Both the position numbers and the translations under genes were made by a program. This document shows positions 42,685 through 53,435 of a DNA stretch of 64,000 bases, one piece after another. The notes beneath the pieces are model-generated. The model saw only the letters and a program-made list of their open reading frames with translations. It was not told the DNA's origin and did not search any database. The DNA is from Kaistella antarctica (GTDB lineage: Bacteria > Bacteroidota > Bacteroidia > Flavobacteriales > Weeksellaceae). Each line of letters opens with the position of its first letter. The first letter of the stretch is position 1. The stretch is from assembly GCF_900109615.1 (NCBI RefSeq), contig NZ_FOIX01000002.1:744001-808000 (forward strand), written 5' to 3'.

Positions 42685-43611
42685 ATGACCAACCCTTTAT
42701 TTTACGCAAAAATCCTTTTGTTCGGCGAATACGGTATTATCGAAGATTCGCAGGGACTTACTTTGCCATATAGTTTTTATAAAGGAACCTTGAAGTTCTC
42801 TGGTCTGGAAAGTGATTTTGAAAAAAAGTCAAATGATTCTCTGCTAAAATATTCTGAATATTTGAAAGAATTACAACTTCCTGAATCTTTTCAACTCGAT
42901 ATTTCTAAGTTCAAAAAGGACATTAAGAAAGGATTATTCTTCGATTCTAATATTCCACAAGGGTATGGCGTTGGAAGTTCTGGTGCTTTAGTAGCTGCTA
43001 TTTTCTCAAGATATTCTGTTGAAAACTTCGAACCTGAACAAGTTTCTAAAGATCAATTGAAAAATCTTCGTACTATTTTCGGTCAAATGGAAAGTTATTT
43101 TCACGGAAAAAGTTCCGGGATTGATCCTCTAATTTGTTATATGAATCTGCCGATTCTTATTGAAAGTAGAGACAGCGTAGACAGAGTTTCTGTACCGGCA
43201 AGTCACGAAGGAAAAGGAGCTATCTTCTTAATCGACTCTGGAATGACGGGCGAAACGGGACCAATGGTACAAATCTTTTTCGAAAAAATGAAAACGGAAG
43301 GTTTCCGTAAGACCATGAAAGAAGAGTTTATCCGTTACAACAACGCTTGTATTGATGCTTTCTTGAAAAAAGAAATGACTCCTTTATTCAGAAATCTTAA
43401 AAGTCTATCTGTTTGGGCTTACGAACATTTTAAACCAATGATCCCGGAAAGTATTTATAACGCCTGGAAAAAAGGTTTAGATACAAATGCTTATTACTTA
43501 AAACTCTGCGGAAGCGGTGGTGGCGGTTATATCCTAGGCTTTACCAAGGATTATAAGAAGGCTGAAAAAATGCTCGAAGGTTTCCATAAAGAAGTTATCT
43601 ACAGATTCTAA
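42685..43611 (+). CDS. Mevalonate kinase-like GHMP kinase
   Basis: 308 residues. The opening FYAKILLFGEYGIIEDSQGL is like mevalonate kinase (K and E of the active site). The ATP loop is IPQGYGVGSSGALVAAI at 90-106, and SYFHGKSSGIDPLIC places the catalytic Asp. The C-terminal KLCGSGGGGYILGFTKD completes the fold. Weeksellaceae use the mevalonate pathway for isoprenoids. The UbiA-like prenyltransferase gene follows at 72 bp, consistent with isoprenoid metabolism. Confidence 0.82.
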   Translation: MTNPLFYAKILLFGEYGIIEDSQGLTLPYSFYKGTLKFSGLESDFEKKSNDSLLKYSEYLKELQLPESFQLDISKFKKDIKKGLFFDSNIPQGYGVGSSGALVAAIFSRYSVENFEPEQVSKDQLKNLRTIFGQMESYFHGKSSGIDPLICYMNLPILIESRDSVDRVSVPASHEGKGAIFLIDSGMTGETGPMVQIFFEKMKTEGFRKTMKEEFIRYNNACIDAFLKKEMTPLFRNLKSLSVWAYEHFKPMIPESIYNAWKKGLDTNAYYLKLCGSGGGGYILGFTKDYKKAEKMLEGFHKEVIYRF

Positions 43612-43682
43612 ATACTTCGCTAAAGTTGAAAACCACCCAATCAAAATTTATTTTAATTCCGTAGTTTGTGACTTTACGTTCC

Positions 43683-44579
43683 ATGAAAAACCCCCTGTTT
43701 TATCGGTTCTCACAATTTATTGCCTTTCTTATGGGTGCGCGAGTTTTCGTGGCTTTACTACTCACTTTTGCTTTATATGTCTCTACTTTTTTTCTTTTTA
43801 ATCAGGAAGAAAGTTTGAGAAGTTTCGTGTTCGATTTTAATGTTCACGGGATTATTTTTTGCTGCATTCTCAGTATTCTGGCGGGAGGAATCATCAATCA
43901 ATTTTACGATCGGGAAAAAGATCAGGTGATCAAACCCTTCCGCACCCGAGTTCAAAATTTTCTGAAACAAAAATATTTTCTTTATGCCTATATTGCACTG
44001 AACGTTATTTCTTTGGGAATCGCGGGCATACTTTCCATGCGAGTATTTTTCTTTTTTTTAGTTTATCAGTTTCTGATGTGGTTTTATAGTCATAAGCTTA
44101 GTAAATTATTAATCATTAATAATTTGACCTTTGTGAGTTTGTCATTATATCCTTTTTTCGGGATGTTATTTTACTACAAAACTTTTTCTATGCAGATCTT
44201 TCTGATGTCGATTTTTATTTTCTTAATGCTCTTAATTATTGATGTTGTAAAGGATACTTTAACCAAAAATGCCGACAAGATTTTTGGCTATTACACTATT
44301 CCAAATTATTTTAGTTCCCTGGGTTCGCGCTCTGTCATTGTAATTTTACTAATTCTTGCACAAGTTTCGTCGGGTTTAATTATCTTAAATATGGGTTTGA
44401 ACAGCATAATGAGTTATTATTTTGCAGCGAGTATATTAATTCAAATTTTGTCAGTATTTTTAGTTTTGAACCAAACAAAATATTCGAAGTTCATTAATTT
44501 GAATATGCTTAGAATTTGGATATTCGTCGGAATTATTTCAATGTTAGCCAATGGAATTCATCAGCATTATTCTTTTTAA
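43683..44579 (+). CDS. UbiA-family prenyltransferase-like membrane protein
   Basis: 298 residues from MKNPLFYRFSQFIAF; the GTG frame from 43668 adds five residues. Eight or nine hydrophobic segments. The first Asp-rich motif is NQFYDREKDQVIKPFRTR, close to NxxxDxxxD of UbiA enzymes, and the second is LLIIDVVKDTLTKNADK. It should transfer a prenyl group to an acceptor in the membrane; which one is unknown. Its position after the mevalonate-kinase-like gene agrees with isoprenoid metabolism. Confidence 0.75.
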   Translation: MKNPLFYRFSQFIAFLMGARVFVALLLTFALYVSTFFLFNQEESLRSFVFDFNVHGIIFCCILSILAGGIINQFYDREKDQVIKPFRTRVQNFLKQKYFLYAYIALNVISLGIAGILSMRVFFFFLVYQFLMWFYSHKLSKLLIINNLTFVSLSLYPFFGMLFYYKTFSMQIFLMSIFIFLMLLIIDVVKDTLTKNADKIFGYYTIPNYFSSLGSRSVIVILLILAQVSSGLIILNMGLNSIMSYYFAASILIQILSVFLVLNQTKYSKFINLNMLRIWIFVGIISMLANGIHQHYSF

Positions 44580-44703
44580 AATCCGATTAACTTTAAAAAT
44601 TCTAAAGAATTTAAATCTATTTCTAATATTAATTTTTATTAAGATTGGGGATTTTAGAGATGATCTTATGATCCCGCTTCCTTTAAACAAATAAAAAATA
44701 CCT

Positions 44704-44711
44704 TATCTTTG
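44704..44711 (+). promoter_or_regulatory. Predicted -7 box of rluB-like gene
   Basis: TATCTTTG (then CA) matches TAnnTTTG, 19 bp before the ATG. Confidence 0.55.
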
Positions 44712-44730
44712 CAGATAAATTTTTCAGAAC

Positions 44731-45840
44731 ATGAGCAGAGATAGTAACGGTAATAAGAAGCCACGCATTAGCAAAATTTCTAATTCAGGAAGTTCCCCGA
44801 AACCTCGCGGAACAAAATCTGCTCGTCCGCGAACTGAAAAACCAGACGAAAGAAAAGAGCCGAAAGAACCGAAAGCGGCGAGAGAACCAAAGTTAATGTC
44901 GCAAGCAGAAGCTAAGTCGTACGAGAAGACATTTGATAAACCAGCTTCTAGAAAGATGGGGAAAAGAATTGGAAAATCTTTCGACAACAGTAGTAAATTT
45001 GTAAAAGGTCCGGCGAAATCTGGTGCTCCAAAACCTTACAAAAAACCATTCGTTCCAGTTGATGAAGCTGAAAAAACACGTTCTTTCGTTCAAAAAAGAA
45101 GGTTTGATAAATTAGCCAAAGAAACTCCAAAAGAATCAATTCGTTTAAATAAATACATTGCTAATTCAGGAATTTGTTCTCGTAGGGAAGCAGATGATTT
45201 AATTATGCAAGGTTTAGTGGAAGTAAATGGAAAACCAGTTACTGAAATGGGTTACCAAGTTCAGAAAACCGATAGAGTGGTTTTCGACGGACAGGGAATT
45301 ACACCAGAGAAACCAGTTTACGTTTTGTTGAACAAACCAAAAGGATACATTTCCACTACGAAAGATGACAAAGCAAGAAAAACAGTTTTGGATCTGGTAG
45401 CGAATGCCTCACCTTACCGATTGTTTCCAGTAGGACGATTAGACCGTTCAACGACAGGAGTTATTTTGTTGACAAACGATGGTCACATGACCAAAAAATT
45501 GACGCATCCATCTTTTGCGATGAAGAAAATTTATCACGTTACTTTGGATCGTAAATTAGATAGAACCGATTTAAATATGATCGCTGAAGGAATTCGTTTG
45601 GAAGAAGGAATTGCTGAAGTCGACAGTATTTCTTACATCGAAGGAAAACCAAAGAATGAAATCGGAATCGAATTGAGCATCGGATGGAATAGAGTAGTGC
45701 GCCGTATCTTCACCAAGTTAGGATATGAAGTGGAGACGCTTGACCGAGTACTATTTGCCGGATTAACTAAGAAAAATATTAAACGTGGACATTGGAGAAT
45801 TTTAACTGATTTGGAAGTGAATACTTTGAAAATGATATAA
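44731..45840 (+). CDS. rluB: 23S rRNA pseudouridine synthase, RluB/RsuA family, with Lys/Pro-rich extension
   Basis: 369 residues. The first ~130 residues are a low-complexity basic extension (SPKPRGTKSARPRTEKPDER, KPYKKPFVPVDEAEK), probably disordered and RNA-binding. An S4 domain follows (SIRLNKYIANSGICSRREAD), then the synthase fold: YVLLNKPKGYISTTKDDKA, and FPVGRLDRSTTGVILLTNDG, whose Asp is the catalytic nucleophile. The end has GWNRVVRRIFTKLGYEVETL. It isomerises a uridine in 23S rRNA by homology. A terminator follows at 45878. Confidence 0.9.
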   Translation: MSRDSNGNKKPRISKISNSGSSPKPRGTKSARPRTEKPDERKEPKEPKAAREPKLMSQAEAKSYEKTFDKPASRKMGKRIGKSFDNSSKFVKGPAKSGAPKPYKKPFVPVDEAEKTRSFVQKRRFDKLAKETPKESIRLNKYIANSGICSRREADDLIMQGLVEVNGKPVTEMGYQVQKTDRVVFDGQGITPEKPVYVLLNKPKGYISTTKDDKARKTVLDLVANASPYRLFPVGRLDRSTTGVILLTNDGHMTKKLTHPSFAMKKIYHVTLDRKLDRTDLNMIAEGIRLEEGIAEVDSISYIEGKPKNEIGIELSIGWNRVVRRIFTKLGYEVETLDRVLFAGLTKKNIKRGHWRILTDLEVNTLKMI

Positions 45841-45877
45841 GTTTTTTTAAGACTATTTAAAAAAATAGACAGATATA

Positions 45878-45911
45878 AAACCCTTTTTGCTAGTTGCAGA
45901 AAGGGTTTTTA
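45878..45911 (+). terminator. Terminator after rluB-like gene
   Basis: AAACCCTTTTTGC and GCAGAAAGGGTTT pair around TAGTT, then a short T run. Confidence 0.75.
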
Positions 45912-45984
45912 CTTTGCTTAAATTCGTTTAAAATTTTCTGTAACAAAAAACGCTACTTGCTACTAACTTTTTAGATTACCAAAT

Positions 45985-46470
45985 ATGTCTTCATTAGAAC
46001 AAGAATTTTTAGAAAAAATAGAAAAACACAAAGGCGTGATTTTCAAAATTTCTAAAATGTACATGGATAATTTTGACGATTAAAAAGATTTATTCCAGGA
46101 AATAACTTTTCAGGTCTGGAAAGCCTATCCAACTTTTGAAGGTAAAAGTCAGTTTTCAACTTGGTTATATCGGGTAGCTTTGAATACAGCGATTATATTT
46201 TTGAAATCTGAAAAGAAGCGAAGTTTCATTAAAAATGATCAAGTTGAAAACATTAAAATTGTTGCTGATGATTACGACGATCATCAAGAAAAAAACTTGG
46301 CAAGAATGTACAAAGCAATTCATCAATTAAATGAAATTGATAAGGCTTTAATTTTTTATTATTTACAGGATTATTCTGGAAAAGAAATCGCAGAAAATAT
46401 GGGAATCACAGAAGTGAATGCAAGAGTGAAACTCAATCGTGCAAAAGAAAAACTAAAACAACTTATTTAA
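45985..46470 (+). pseudogene. ECF-type RNA polymerase sigma factor with an in-frame TAA
   Basis: One frame of 161 codons starts MSSLEQEFLEKIEKHKG and ends at TAA 46468-46470, but codon 33 is TAA (46081-46083). Region 2 straddles it: MYMDNFDD then KDLFQEITFQVWKAYPTFEG and STWLYRVALNTAI. Region 4 is intact: LNEIDKALIFYYLQDYSGKE, NMGITEVNARVKLNRAKEKL. The stop replaces a Gln or Glu in the first half of region 2, so the product is lost unless translation restarts at TTG 46180, which would omit region 2. The coding signal on both sides is clean. The next gene is its usual membrane partner. Confidence 0.85.
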
Positions 46471-46481
46471 AATTAACCATT

Positions 46482-47072
46482 ATGGAATTAGATCATATAA
46501 AAAATCTTTGGGAAAAAGAAAATGTTTCTGAAACACCAGAAATTTCAACCGAAAAGCAAAAGGAAATTCATTTACCTTTGGAGAAAATTCGTAAAAATAT
46601 GCGGATGGAATTTTGGTCCAGTGTAATTTCTATACTAGGAATTCTGCTATATTTGGTACTGTATGAACCCGACTTTAGACTTAAAATTTATGGAATAATT
46701 TTAACGGGATCGGCAATTATTGTCACTGGTTTCTATTTTAATAAATATTTTCTGCTCTACAAAGAAATCGCCGAACAAAAATTCAGCACGCGCGAAATGC
46801 TTAAAGATTTGAAAAATCAATTCGAACTTAATAAACAATATTATGTCTCCTATAATATTGCGTTTGTTCCATTTCTTGTGGCCGCTTATATTTTGATTTT
46901 TGATAAACAGGCAGGGTTACAAAAGTATCCGGAATTTGTTTTTGTCGTGGCTTTGCTGTTAATAGTTGTTGCGGCGATAACAGTTTTGTTTTTCTTTGGT
47001 AAATGGTGGTTCAATGAATATTACGGAAAGTATATTAAACAAATAGAAAATTTAGCAGAAACATTAGAATAA
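46482..47072 (+). CDS. Membrane protein encoded after the sigma factor (anti-sigma-like position)
   Basis: 196 residues with two pairs of hydrophobic segments (SVISILGILLYLVLYE and YGIILTGSAIIVTGFYF; NIAFVPFLVAAYILIF and FVFVVALLLIVVAAITVLFF). The soluble start LDHIKNLWEKENVSETPEIS is the type seen in anti-sigma partners. There is no zinc-finger motif. It is 11 bp after the sigma factor stop, so it is cotranscribed; acting as an anti-sigma factor is an inference from position. With the sigma factor broken, it may be free of its target. Confidence 0.65.
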   Translation: MELDHIKNLWEKENVSETPEISTEKQKEIHLPLEKIRKNMRMEFWSSVISILGILLYLVLYEPDFRLKIYGIILTGSAIIVTGFYFNKYFLLYKEIAEQKFSTREMLKDLKNQFELNKQYYVSYNIAFVPFLVAAYILIFDKQAGLQKYPEFVFVVALLLIVVAAITVLFFFGKWWFNEYYGKYIKQIENLAETLE

Positions 47073-47073
47073 T

Positions 47074-47102
47074 AAAACTTCCCGATTAATTCGGGAAGTT
47101 TT
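47074..47102. terminator. Bidirectional terminator
   Basis: AAAACTTCCCGA and TCGGGAAGTTTT pair exactly (12 bp) around TTAAT, between the convergent genes ending at 47072 and 47123. Confidence 0.9.
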
Positions 47103-47122
47103 CAATTGAGATGAAAATAAAT

Positions 47123-47740
47123 CTACTTTAAAGCCGAAATATTAAATTCTCCCAAAGCCATTTTTAGTTCCTCGTAGGAAAAGCCATCTGCATTTAAAGT
47201 TACCAGATAACGATTTTTTAACACGGTTTGAATTTCAGAAGTAACCCCTTCGCCATTTTTGGTTTCAGATACAATTGACTTTGCGCCATTAATTTCGGTG
47301 CTTTTTTCGAAGCCAAATTCAGTCGTTTTTTCTTTATTCACATTTAAGCCCATCATCATGATCGAAACCATCGCGCTGCCGGTTTCCCCTGCACCGTCAA
47401 TAATGTCAACCTTTATTCGTTTGATTTCTTCATCAGCATATTTTGCTTCTGCCGTTGCCAAATTCATCATGGCATTGTCACCCACAGAAAGTTCTTTTCT
47501 TTTTAAACCCAATAAAGTTTCGGGGAGAACCGATTTTAATTCGTCATTGGTCAAGGGTTGAATGTTCTTCAGGTTTTCCATATTCTTGGTAACATCCTCC
47601 ATCGAACTGCTTACTTTACCGTAATTTTTTGCAGTTGAAACAAGATCAGATAGGCCACCCGATTTTTCTTCTTTTACTTTTTCTTCTTTGGAACACGCGA
47701 CAAGCATTAGAACTGCGGTCGCCAACATTAGTTTTTTCAT
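47123..47740 (-). CDS. Uncharacterised lipoprotein, 205 aa
   Basis: The start is MKKLMLATAVLMLVAC with a lipobox at Cys16. A longer frame to 47764 would lie across the predicted transcription start and is rejected. The mature part is a mixed helix/strand domain (LKNIQPLTNDELKSVLPETL, MMNLATAEAKYADEEIKRIK, IDGAGETGSAMVSIMMMGLN, LNADGFSYEELKMALGEFN). No family recognised with confidence. Its -7 box TACTTTTG is at 47762-47769. Confidence 0.65.
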   Translation of the reverse strand: MKKLMLATAVLMLVACSKEEKVKEEKSGGLSDLVSTAKNYGKVSSSMEDVTKNMENLKNIQPLTNDELKSVLPETLLGLKRKELSVGDNAMMNLATAEAKYADEEIKRIKVDIIDGAGETGSAMVSIMMMGLNVNKEKTTEFGFEKSTEINGAKSIVSETKNGEGVTSEIQTVLKNRYLVTLNADGFSYEELKMALGEFNISALK

Positions 47741-47761
47741 GGATATAAGTTTTAGTTTAAA

Positions 47762-47769
47762 CAAAAGTA
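47762..47769 (-). promoter_or_regulatory. Predicted -7 box of the 205-aa lipoprotein gene
   Basis: TACTTTTG on the minus strand, exact TAnnTTTG, 21 bp before the start at 47740. It rules out the longer start. Confidence 0.5.
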
Positions 47770-47808
47770 TGAAATTTTATTTTATCATAAAGTGTTGACC
47801 ATTAAGAC

Positions 47809-47837
47809 AAAACACTCCCCAACTTGGAGAGTGTTTT
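47809..47837 (-). terminator. Terminator of the isocitrate dehydrogenase gene
   Basis: AAAACACTC and GAGTGTTTT form a 9-bp stem around CCCAACTTGGA, 37 bp beyond the icd stop. Confidence 0.8.
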
Positions 47838-47873
47838 AACTTTATATAAAATTTAATTAATTTTAAACCTTAA

Positions 47874-50105
<2,232 letters not shown>

Positions 50106-50127
50106 TTATTTTAAAATTAAGCAAGCA

Positions 50128-50135
50128 CAAAAGTA
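50128..50135 (-). promoter_or_regulatory. Predicted -7 box of icd
   Basis: TACTTTTG on the minus strand, 34 bp before the start. Confidence 0.5.
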
Positions 50136-50330
50136 GTGAAATTTAGGCAATTTTAAAAGCCATCACCGTGTTATATTGTCGATGGAAAATGAGATAAGCG
50201 AGTAGGGAGCGCTATTTCTTTTGTCTATGATTTTAATTCGAATTTAGATAAAAAATAGTTTACCTCTTTATTGTACTTTTGAGCGCTGAATAAATTGTCA
50301 GCTAAAATCAAATTATTAAAAGTTTAAATT

Positions 50331-50825
50331 ATGACTATCAAGAAAAGTATTTTCAGTGTGGTGTTTTTAATGTTGAGTTTCCTTCTCTCAGCCCAATACG
50401 TTGAACAATCGACTTCATTAAATCAAGAAGGAGCTTTGAGATTAGCCAACGAAGCAAATTTAGAAGCGAAAAAATTAGACAAAAAAGTTTCGATAGCAGT
50501 TTTGAATAATTCAGGTGTTGTTCTATTGTTGTTGAAAGGTGACAATGTTGGACCTCACAATACAGAAGCGTCTCGTCGTAAAGCCTATACTTCATTTTCG
50601 ACTAAAAATGCCTCTTGGGATTTAATGAATAACGCAGCTAAAAGTAAAGATGCCCAGAATTTAAATACGTTACCAGAACTGCTACTTCTGGGCGGTGGAA
50701 TCCCTATCTTTAAAGAAGGCGAATTAATTGGAAGCATTGGAATATCTGGAGGTGGAAGCGGTGAGAATGATCACAATATTGCGAAAAAAACCGTAGAGAA
50801 TCTGGGGTTTAAAATTGCGAAATAG
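50331..50825 (+). CDS. Secreted GlcG/HbpS-family protein (second intact copy)
   Basis: 164 residues with signal peptide (SIFSVVFLMLSFLLSAQ). The domain order matches the copy at 527: NQEGALRLANEANLEAKKLD, KVSIAVLNNSGVVLLLLKGD, RRKAYTSFSTKNASW, then GGGIPIFKEGELIGSIGISG. The final helix is NDHNIAKKTVENLGF. The two are only distantly alike, so they are old paralogues. Heme binding is possible but not shown by any clear ligand. It is the first of several genes in a + strand run with GLPGLI proteins, with separate promoters likely. Confidence 0.78.
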   Translation: MTIKKSIFSVVFLMLSFLLSAQYVEQSTSLNQEGALRLANEANLEAKKLDKKVSIAVLNNSGVVLLLLKGDNVGPHNTEASRRKAYTSFSTKNASWDLMNNAAKSKDAQNLNTLPELLLLGGGIPIFKEGELIGSIGISGGGSGENDHNIAKKTVENLGFKIAK

Positions 50826-50920
50826 CCATTTGTATGAAATTTTTATTTGATAGATATTCTTATATTTAAATTTTTATAATCAAATCATTAAAAATTTTGT
50901 TTCTCACTTAAAAATAAATA

Positions 50921-51781
50921 ATGAATAAATACAAAGTAGCGCTTTTATTTCTTACGTTTTCATTTTTACTATTCGCTCAAAATCACAGAATATCATACGA
51001 ATACTCATTTAAGATGGATTCTCTTAACAAAGAGAATATCGATAAGCAATTGATGATTCTAGATATTACAAAAGATGGTTCAAATTATTACAGTAAAGAA
51101 AAATTTATTTATGATTCGTTATCTGCGGAACAATTTAGCAAAGCCAAATCTATTCAATCCACAGATATCAATCTTAACGCGCTTGAAAGAAAGGTAAAGG
51201 TTACACATTCTGTATCCAAAAATTATCCGAAGCTAGAGACGATTTTTCATACTTATATTAATGGAGACTCATTCGCAGTTAAGGATTTCGAAAAAATGAA
51301 ATGGAAGATTTCTCCTGAGATTCTAGAAATTGCAGGAATTAAAGCACAAAAAGCAACCACTGATTTTGGAGGGAGAAAATGGACTGCTTGGTTTACGACT
51401 GAAATTCCTTTCCAAGACGGACCGTACAAATTTCAAGGGTTACCTGGTTTGATCTTAAACTTAGAAGATGAGAACAATGATCATGTGTTTAAATTTGTAG
51501 AAAGTAAAAAGTTAAATTGGCAACCTTCGATTATTGAGGAGGATGGCGAGAAAGAACTCATGATTACAAAGCAGAATTTTTCTCAACTATGGAAAAACTA
51601 TCAAAAAGATCCTGCCGTAAAAATTCGTCAAATTATTATGAATGACGATGTACAGGTAAGAATAACGGACAAAGACGGAAGAGAATTATCCCAAAGTGAA
51701 ATCATCAGAAATAGAGAAATGCGTGCTAAGGAGAGATTGAAAAAAATAAATAACTTTTTAGAATTAAATTTATATCAATAA
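50921..51781 (+). CDS. GLPGLI family secreted protein
   Basis: 286 residues. Signal peptide VALLFLTFSFLLFAQ. The family name motif is present as PYKFQGLPGLILNLEDEN, after FGGRKWTAWFTTEIPFQDGP. It occurs only in Bacteroidota and is thought to be secreted or periplasmic; function unknown, sometimes linked to TonB or metal pathways. Its paralogue is at 52569, with a methyltransferase gene between. The end (EIIRNREMRAKERLKKINNF) is charged. Confidence 0.9.
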   Translation: MNKYKVALLFLTFSFLLFAQNHRISYEYSFKMDSLNKENIDKQLMILDITKDGSNYYSKEKFIYDSLSAEQFSKAKSIQSTDINLNALERKVKVTHSVSKNYPKLETIFHTYINGDSFAVKDFEKMKWKISPEILEIAGIKAQKATTDFGGRKWTAWFTTEIPFQDGPYKFQGLPGLILNLEDENNDHVFKFVESKKLNWQPSIIEEDGEKELMITKQNFSQLWKNYQKDPAVKIRQIIMNDDVQVRITDKDGRELSQSEIIRNREMRAKERLKKINNFLELNLYQ

Positions 51782-51829
51782 GTGGTTCTTCGAAAAGTTA
51801 AAAGTATTTAAAAAGACATCTTTATTAAA

Positions 51830-52441
51830 ATGAATGTAGATCGAAAGAAACACTGGGAGACCGTTTACGAAACTAAAAGTCCGGACGAAGTAAGTTGGAC
51901 GCAAGAAATCCCGAAAACTTCGTTGGCAATCATCGATTCTTTTGGGTTGGATCAGTCAGCAAAGATTATCGATATCGGCGGCGGCGATAGTAAACTCGTT
52001 GATCACTTATTGGGCAAAGGTTTTACTAATATTACTGTTCTCGATATTTCCGAAAAAGCTCTCGAAAGAGCGAAACATCGTTTAGGTGAGAAGGGAAAAA
52101 TGGTAACGTGGATTGTCAGTGATATCCTCGATTTTCAACCAATAGAGACCTATAATGTTTGGCATGATCGGGCAGCATTTCACTTCCTAATTTCTGAGAT
52201 AGAAATTGAAAAATACCAATCGATTGTCGAAAAAAGTGAATTTCTAGTCATTGGAACATTTTCAGAAAATGGACCTTTGAAATGCAGCGGTTTGGAAATC
52301 ACTCAATACAGTGAAGAGAAACTAGTCGCAACCTTTAAACATAATTTCGACAAAATAGATGCTGTTTTGGAAGATCACCAAACTCCATTTGGAACGACGC
52401 AAAATTTTCTTTTTTGCAGTTTAAGAAATAAAGAAAATTAA
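51830..52441 (+). CDS. Class I SAM-dependent methyltransferase
   Basis: 203 residues. The start VDRKKHWETVYETKSPDEVS is typical of small class I methyltransferases of the thiopurine/trans-aconitate type. SAM loop: AKIIDIGGGDSKLVDHLLG, then VLDISEKALERAKHRL. No substrate can be inferred, although the YETKSPDEVSWTQE start is common in tellurite- or metal-linked homologues. It sits between two GLPGLI genes. Confidence 0.82.
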   Translation: MNVDRKKHWETVYETKSPDEVSWTQEIPKTSLAIIDSFGLDQSAKIIDIGGGDSKLVDHLLGKGFTNITVLDISEKALERAKHRLGEKGKMVTWIVSDILDFQPIETYNVWHDRAAFHFLISEIEIEKYQSIVEKSEFLVIGTFSENGPLKCSGLEITQYSEEKLVATFKHNFDKIDAVLEDHQTPFGTTQNFLFCSLRNKEN

Positions 52442-52568
52442 GGTAGATGAAACGCCGTACATTTTTCTCGGAGCGATTCTTAATTCGAAGCAAAAATTTA
52501 GGAAATTTTTATACATTTGAAAGTTCCTCAAACCTAGGTAGAATTATCAATTTAATTGATTCTATAAA

Positions 52569-53384
52569 ATGAAACCAAAATTTATCTTCATATCTCTGCT
52601 ATTTTTTAATTTAGCTTTTTCGCAAACGCATCGATTCATTTATGAGCTAGAAATCAGAAAACAAGATGATGTAAATCAAATAAAGATGGTTTTAGACATC
52701 GATCAGAATTTTGTGAAATTCTATGATTACGACTTTCTTGACGTGGACACTCATCGCAAAAGCAGTGGGGAAAACAGGAAAACAAATTCTGAATCTGATC
52801 AGTTAGTCATAAGAGAAATTAATAGTTTTAAGAATACTTCGCTGCATTCCTTTGGCTACGATTATTTTGCCATCAGTTCAACAGATAAAATTGCCTGGAA
52901 TTTAGAAAAGGAAACCAAAAAAAATCAAAACTATACCTTGCAAAAAGCAACAGGTCAATTCGGTGGCAGAATGTGGACCGCCTGGTTCAGCAATGAAATT
53001 CCTTTTCCGGAAGGACCTTTTAAATTTAAAGGATTGTCAGGGTTAATTTTTGAAATCTATGATACTGAAAATAGCTTTCATTACAACTTAGTTGAAATCA
53101 TTAATCTTCCTGAAACTTTTGATACCACCGAGTTTGTCGAAACTTATTATGGTAAGAAACCAATCCCGATTAAGCTTAAGCAACTGCATCAATTGAAATT
53201 AAATTATTACCATAATATTGTAGAAGATCTGAATAACTTCAGAGAAAAAGGAGGTTCGATATCTTCTAAGAACGAGCTCGATTCAAAGGAGAAAATTCTG
53301 CAGGAAAAAAAAACAATTCAACAAAGCATCAAAAAATATTATCTGCCGCTTGAAAAAGATAAAGCGATTAATTACCCTGACTGA
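52569..53384 (+). CDS. GLPGLI family secreted protein (second copy)
   Basis: 271 residues. Signal peptide FIFISLLFFNLAFSQ. The motif is altered: PFKFKGLSGLIFEIYDTENS, after QFGGRMWTAWFSNEIPFPEG. Same size and arrangement as the copy at 50921, so they arose by duplication. The C-terminus (KNELDSKEKILQEKKTIQQS) is lysine- and glutamate-rich. A terminator follows at 53400. Confidence 0.88.
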   Translation: MKPKFIFISLLFFNLAFSQTHRFIYELEIRKQDDVNQIKMVLDIDQNFVKFYDYDFLDVDTHRKSSGENRKTNSESDQLVIREINSFKNTSLHSFGYDYFAISSTDKIAWNLEKETKKNQNYTLQKATGQFGGRMWTAWFSNEIPFPEGPFKFKGLSGLIFEIYDTENSFHYNLVEIINLPETFDTTEFVETYYGKKPIPIKLKQLHQLKLNYYHNIVEDLNNFREKGGSISSKNELDSKEKILQEKKTIQQSIKKYYLPLEKDKAINYPD

Positions 53385-53399
53385 TAAAAGATTTAATAA

Positions 53400-53432
53400 A
53401 AAAGAGATTCCTTTCGAAATCTCTTTTTTTTA
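53400..53432. terminator. Terminator between GLPGLI copy 2 and dnaJ
   Basis: AAAGAGATTCC and AAATCTCTTT pair, followed by a T run. It lies between convergent genes and can serve both. Confidence 0.8.
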
Positions 53433-53435
53433 TTT

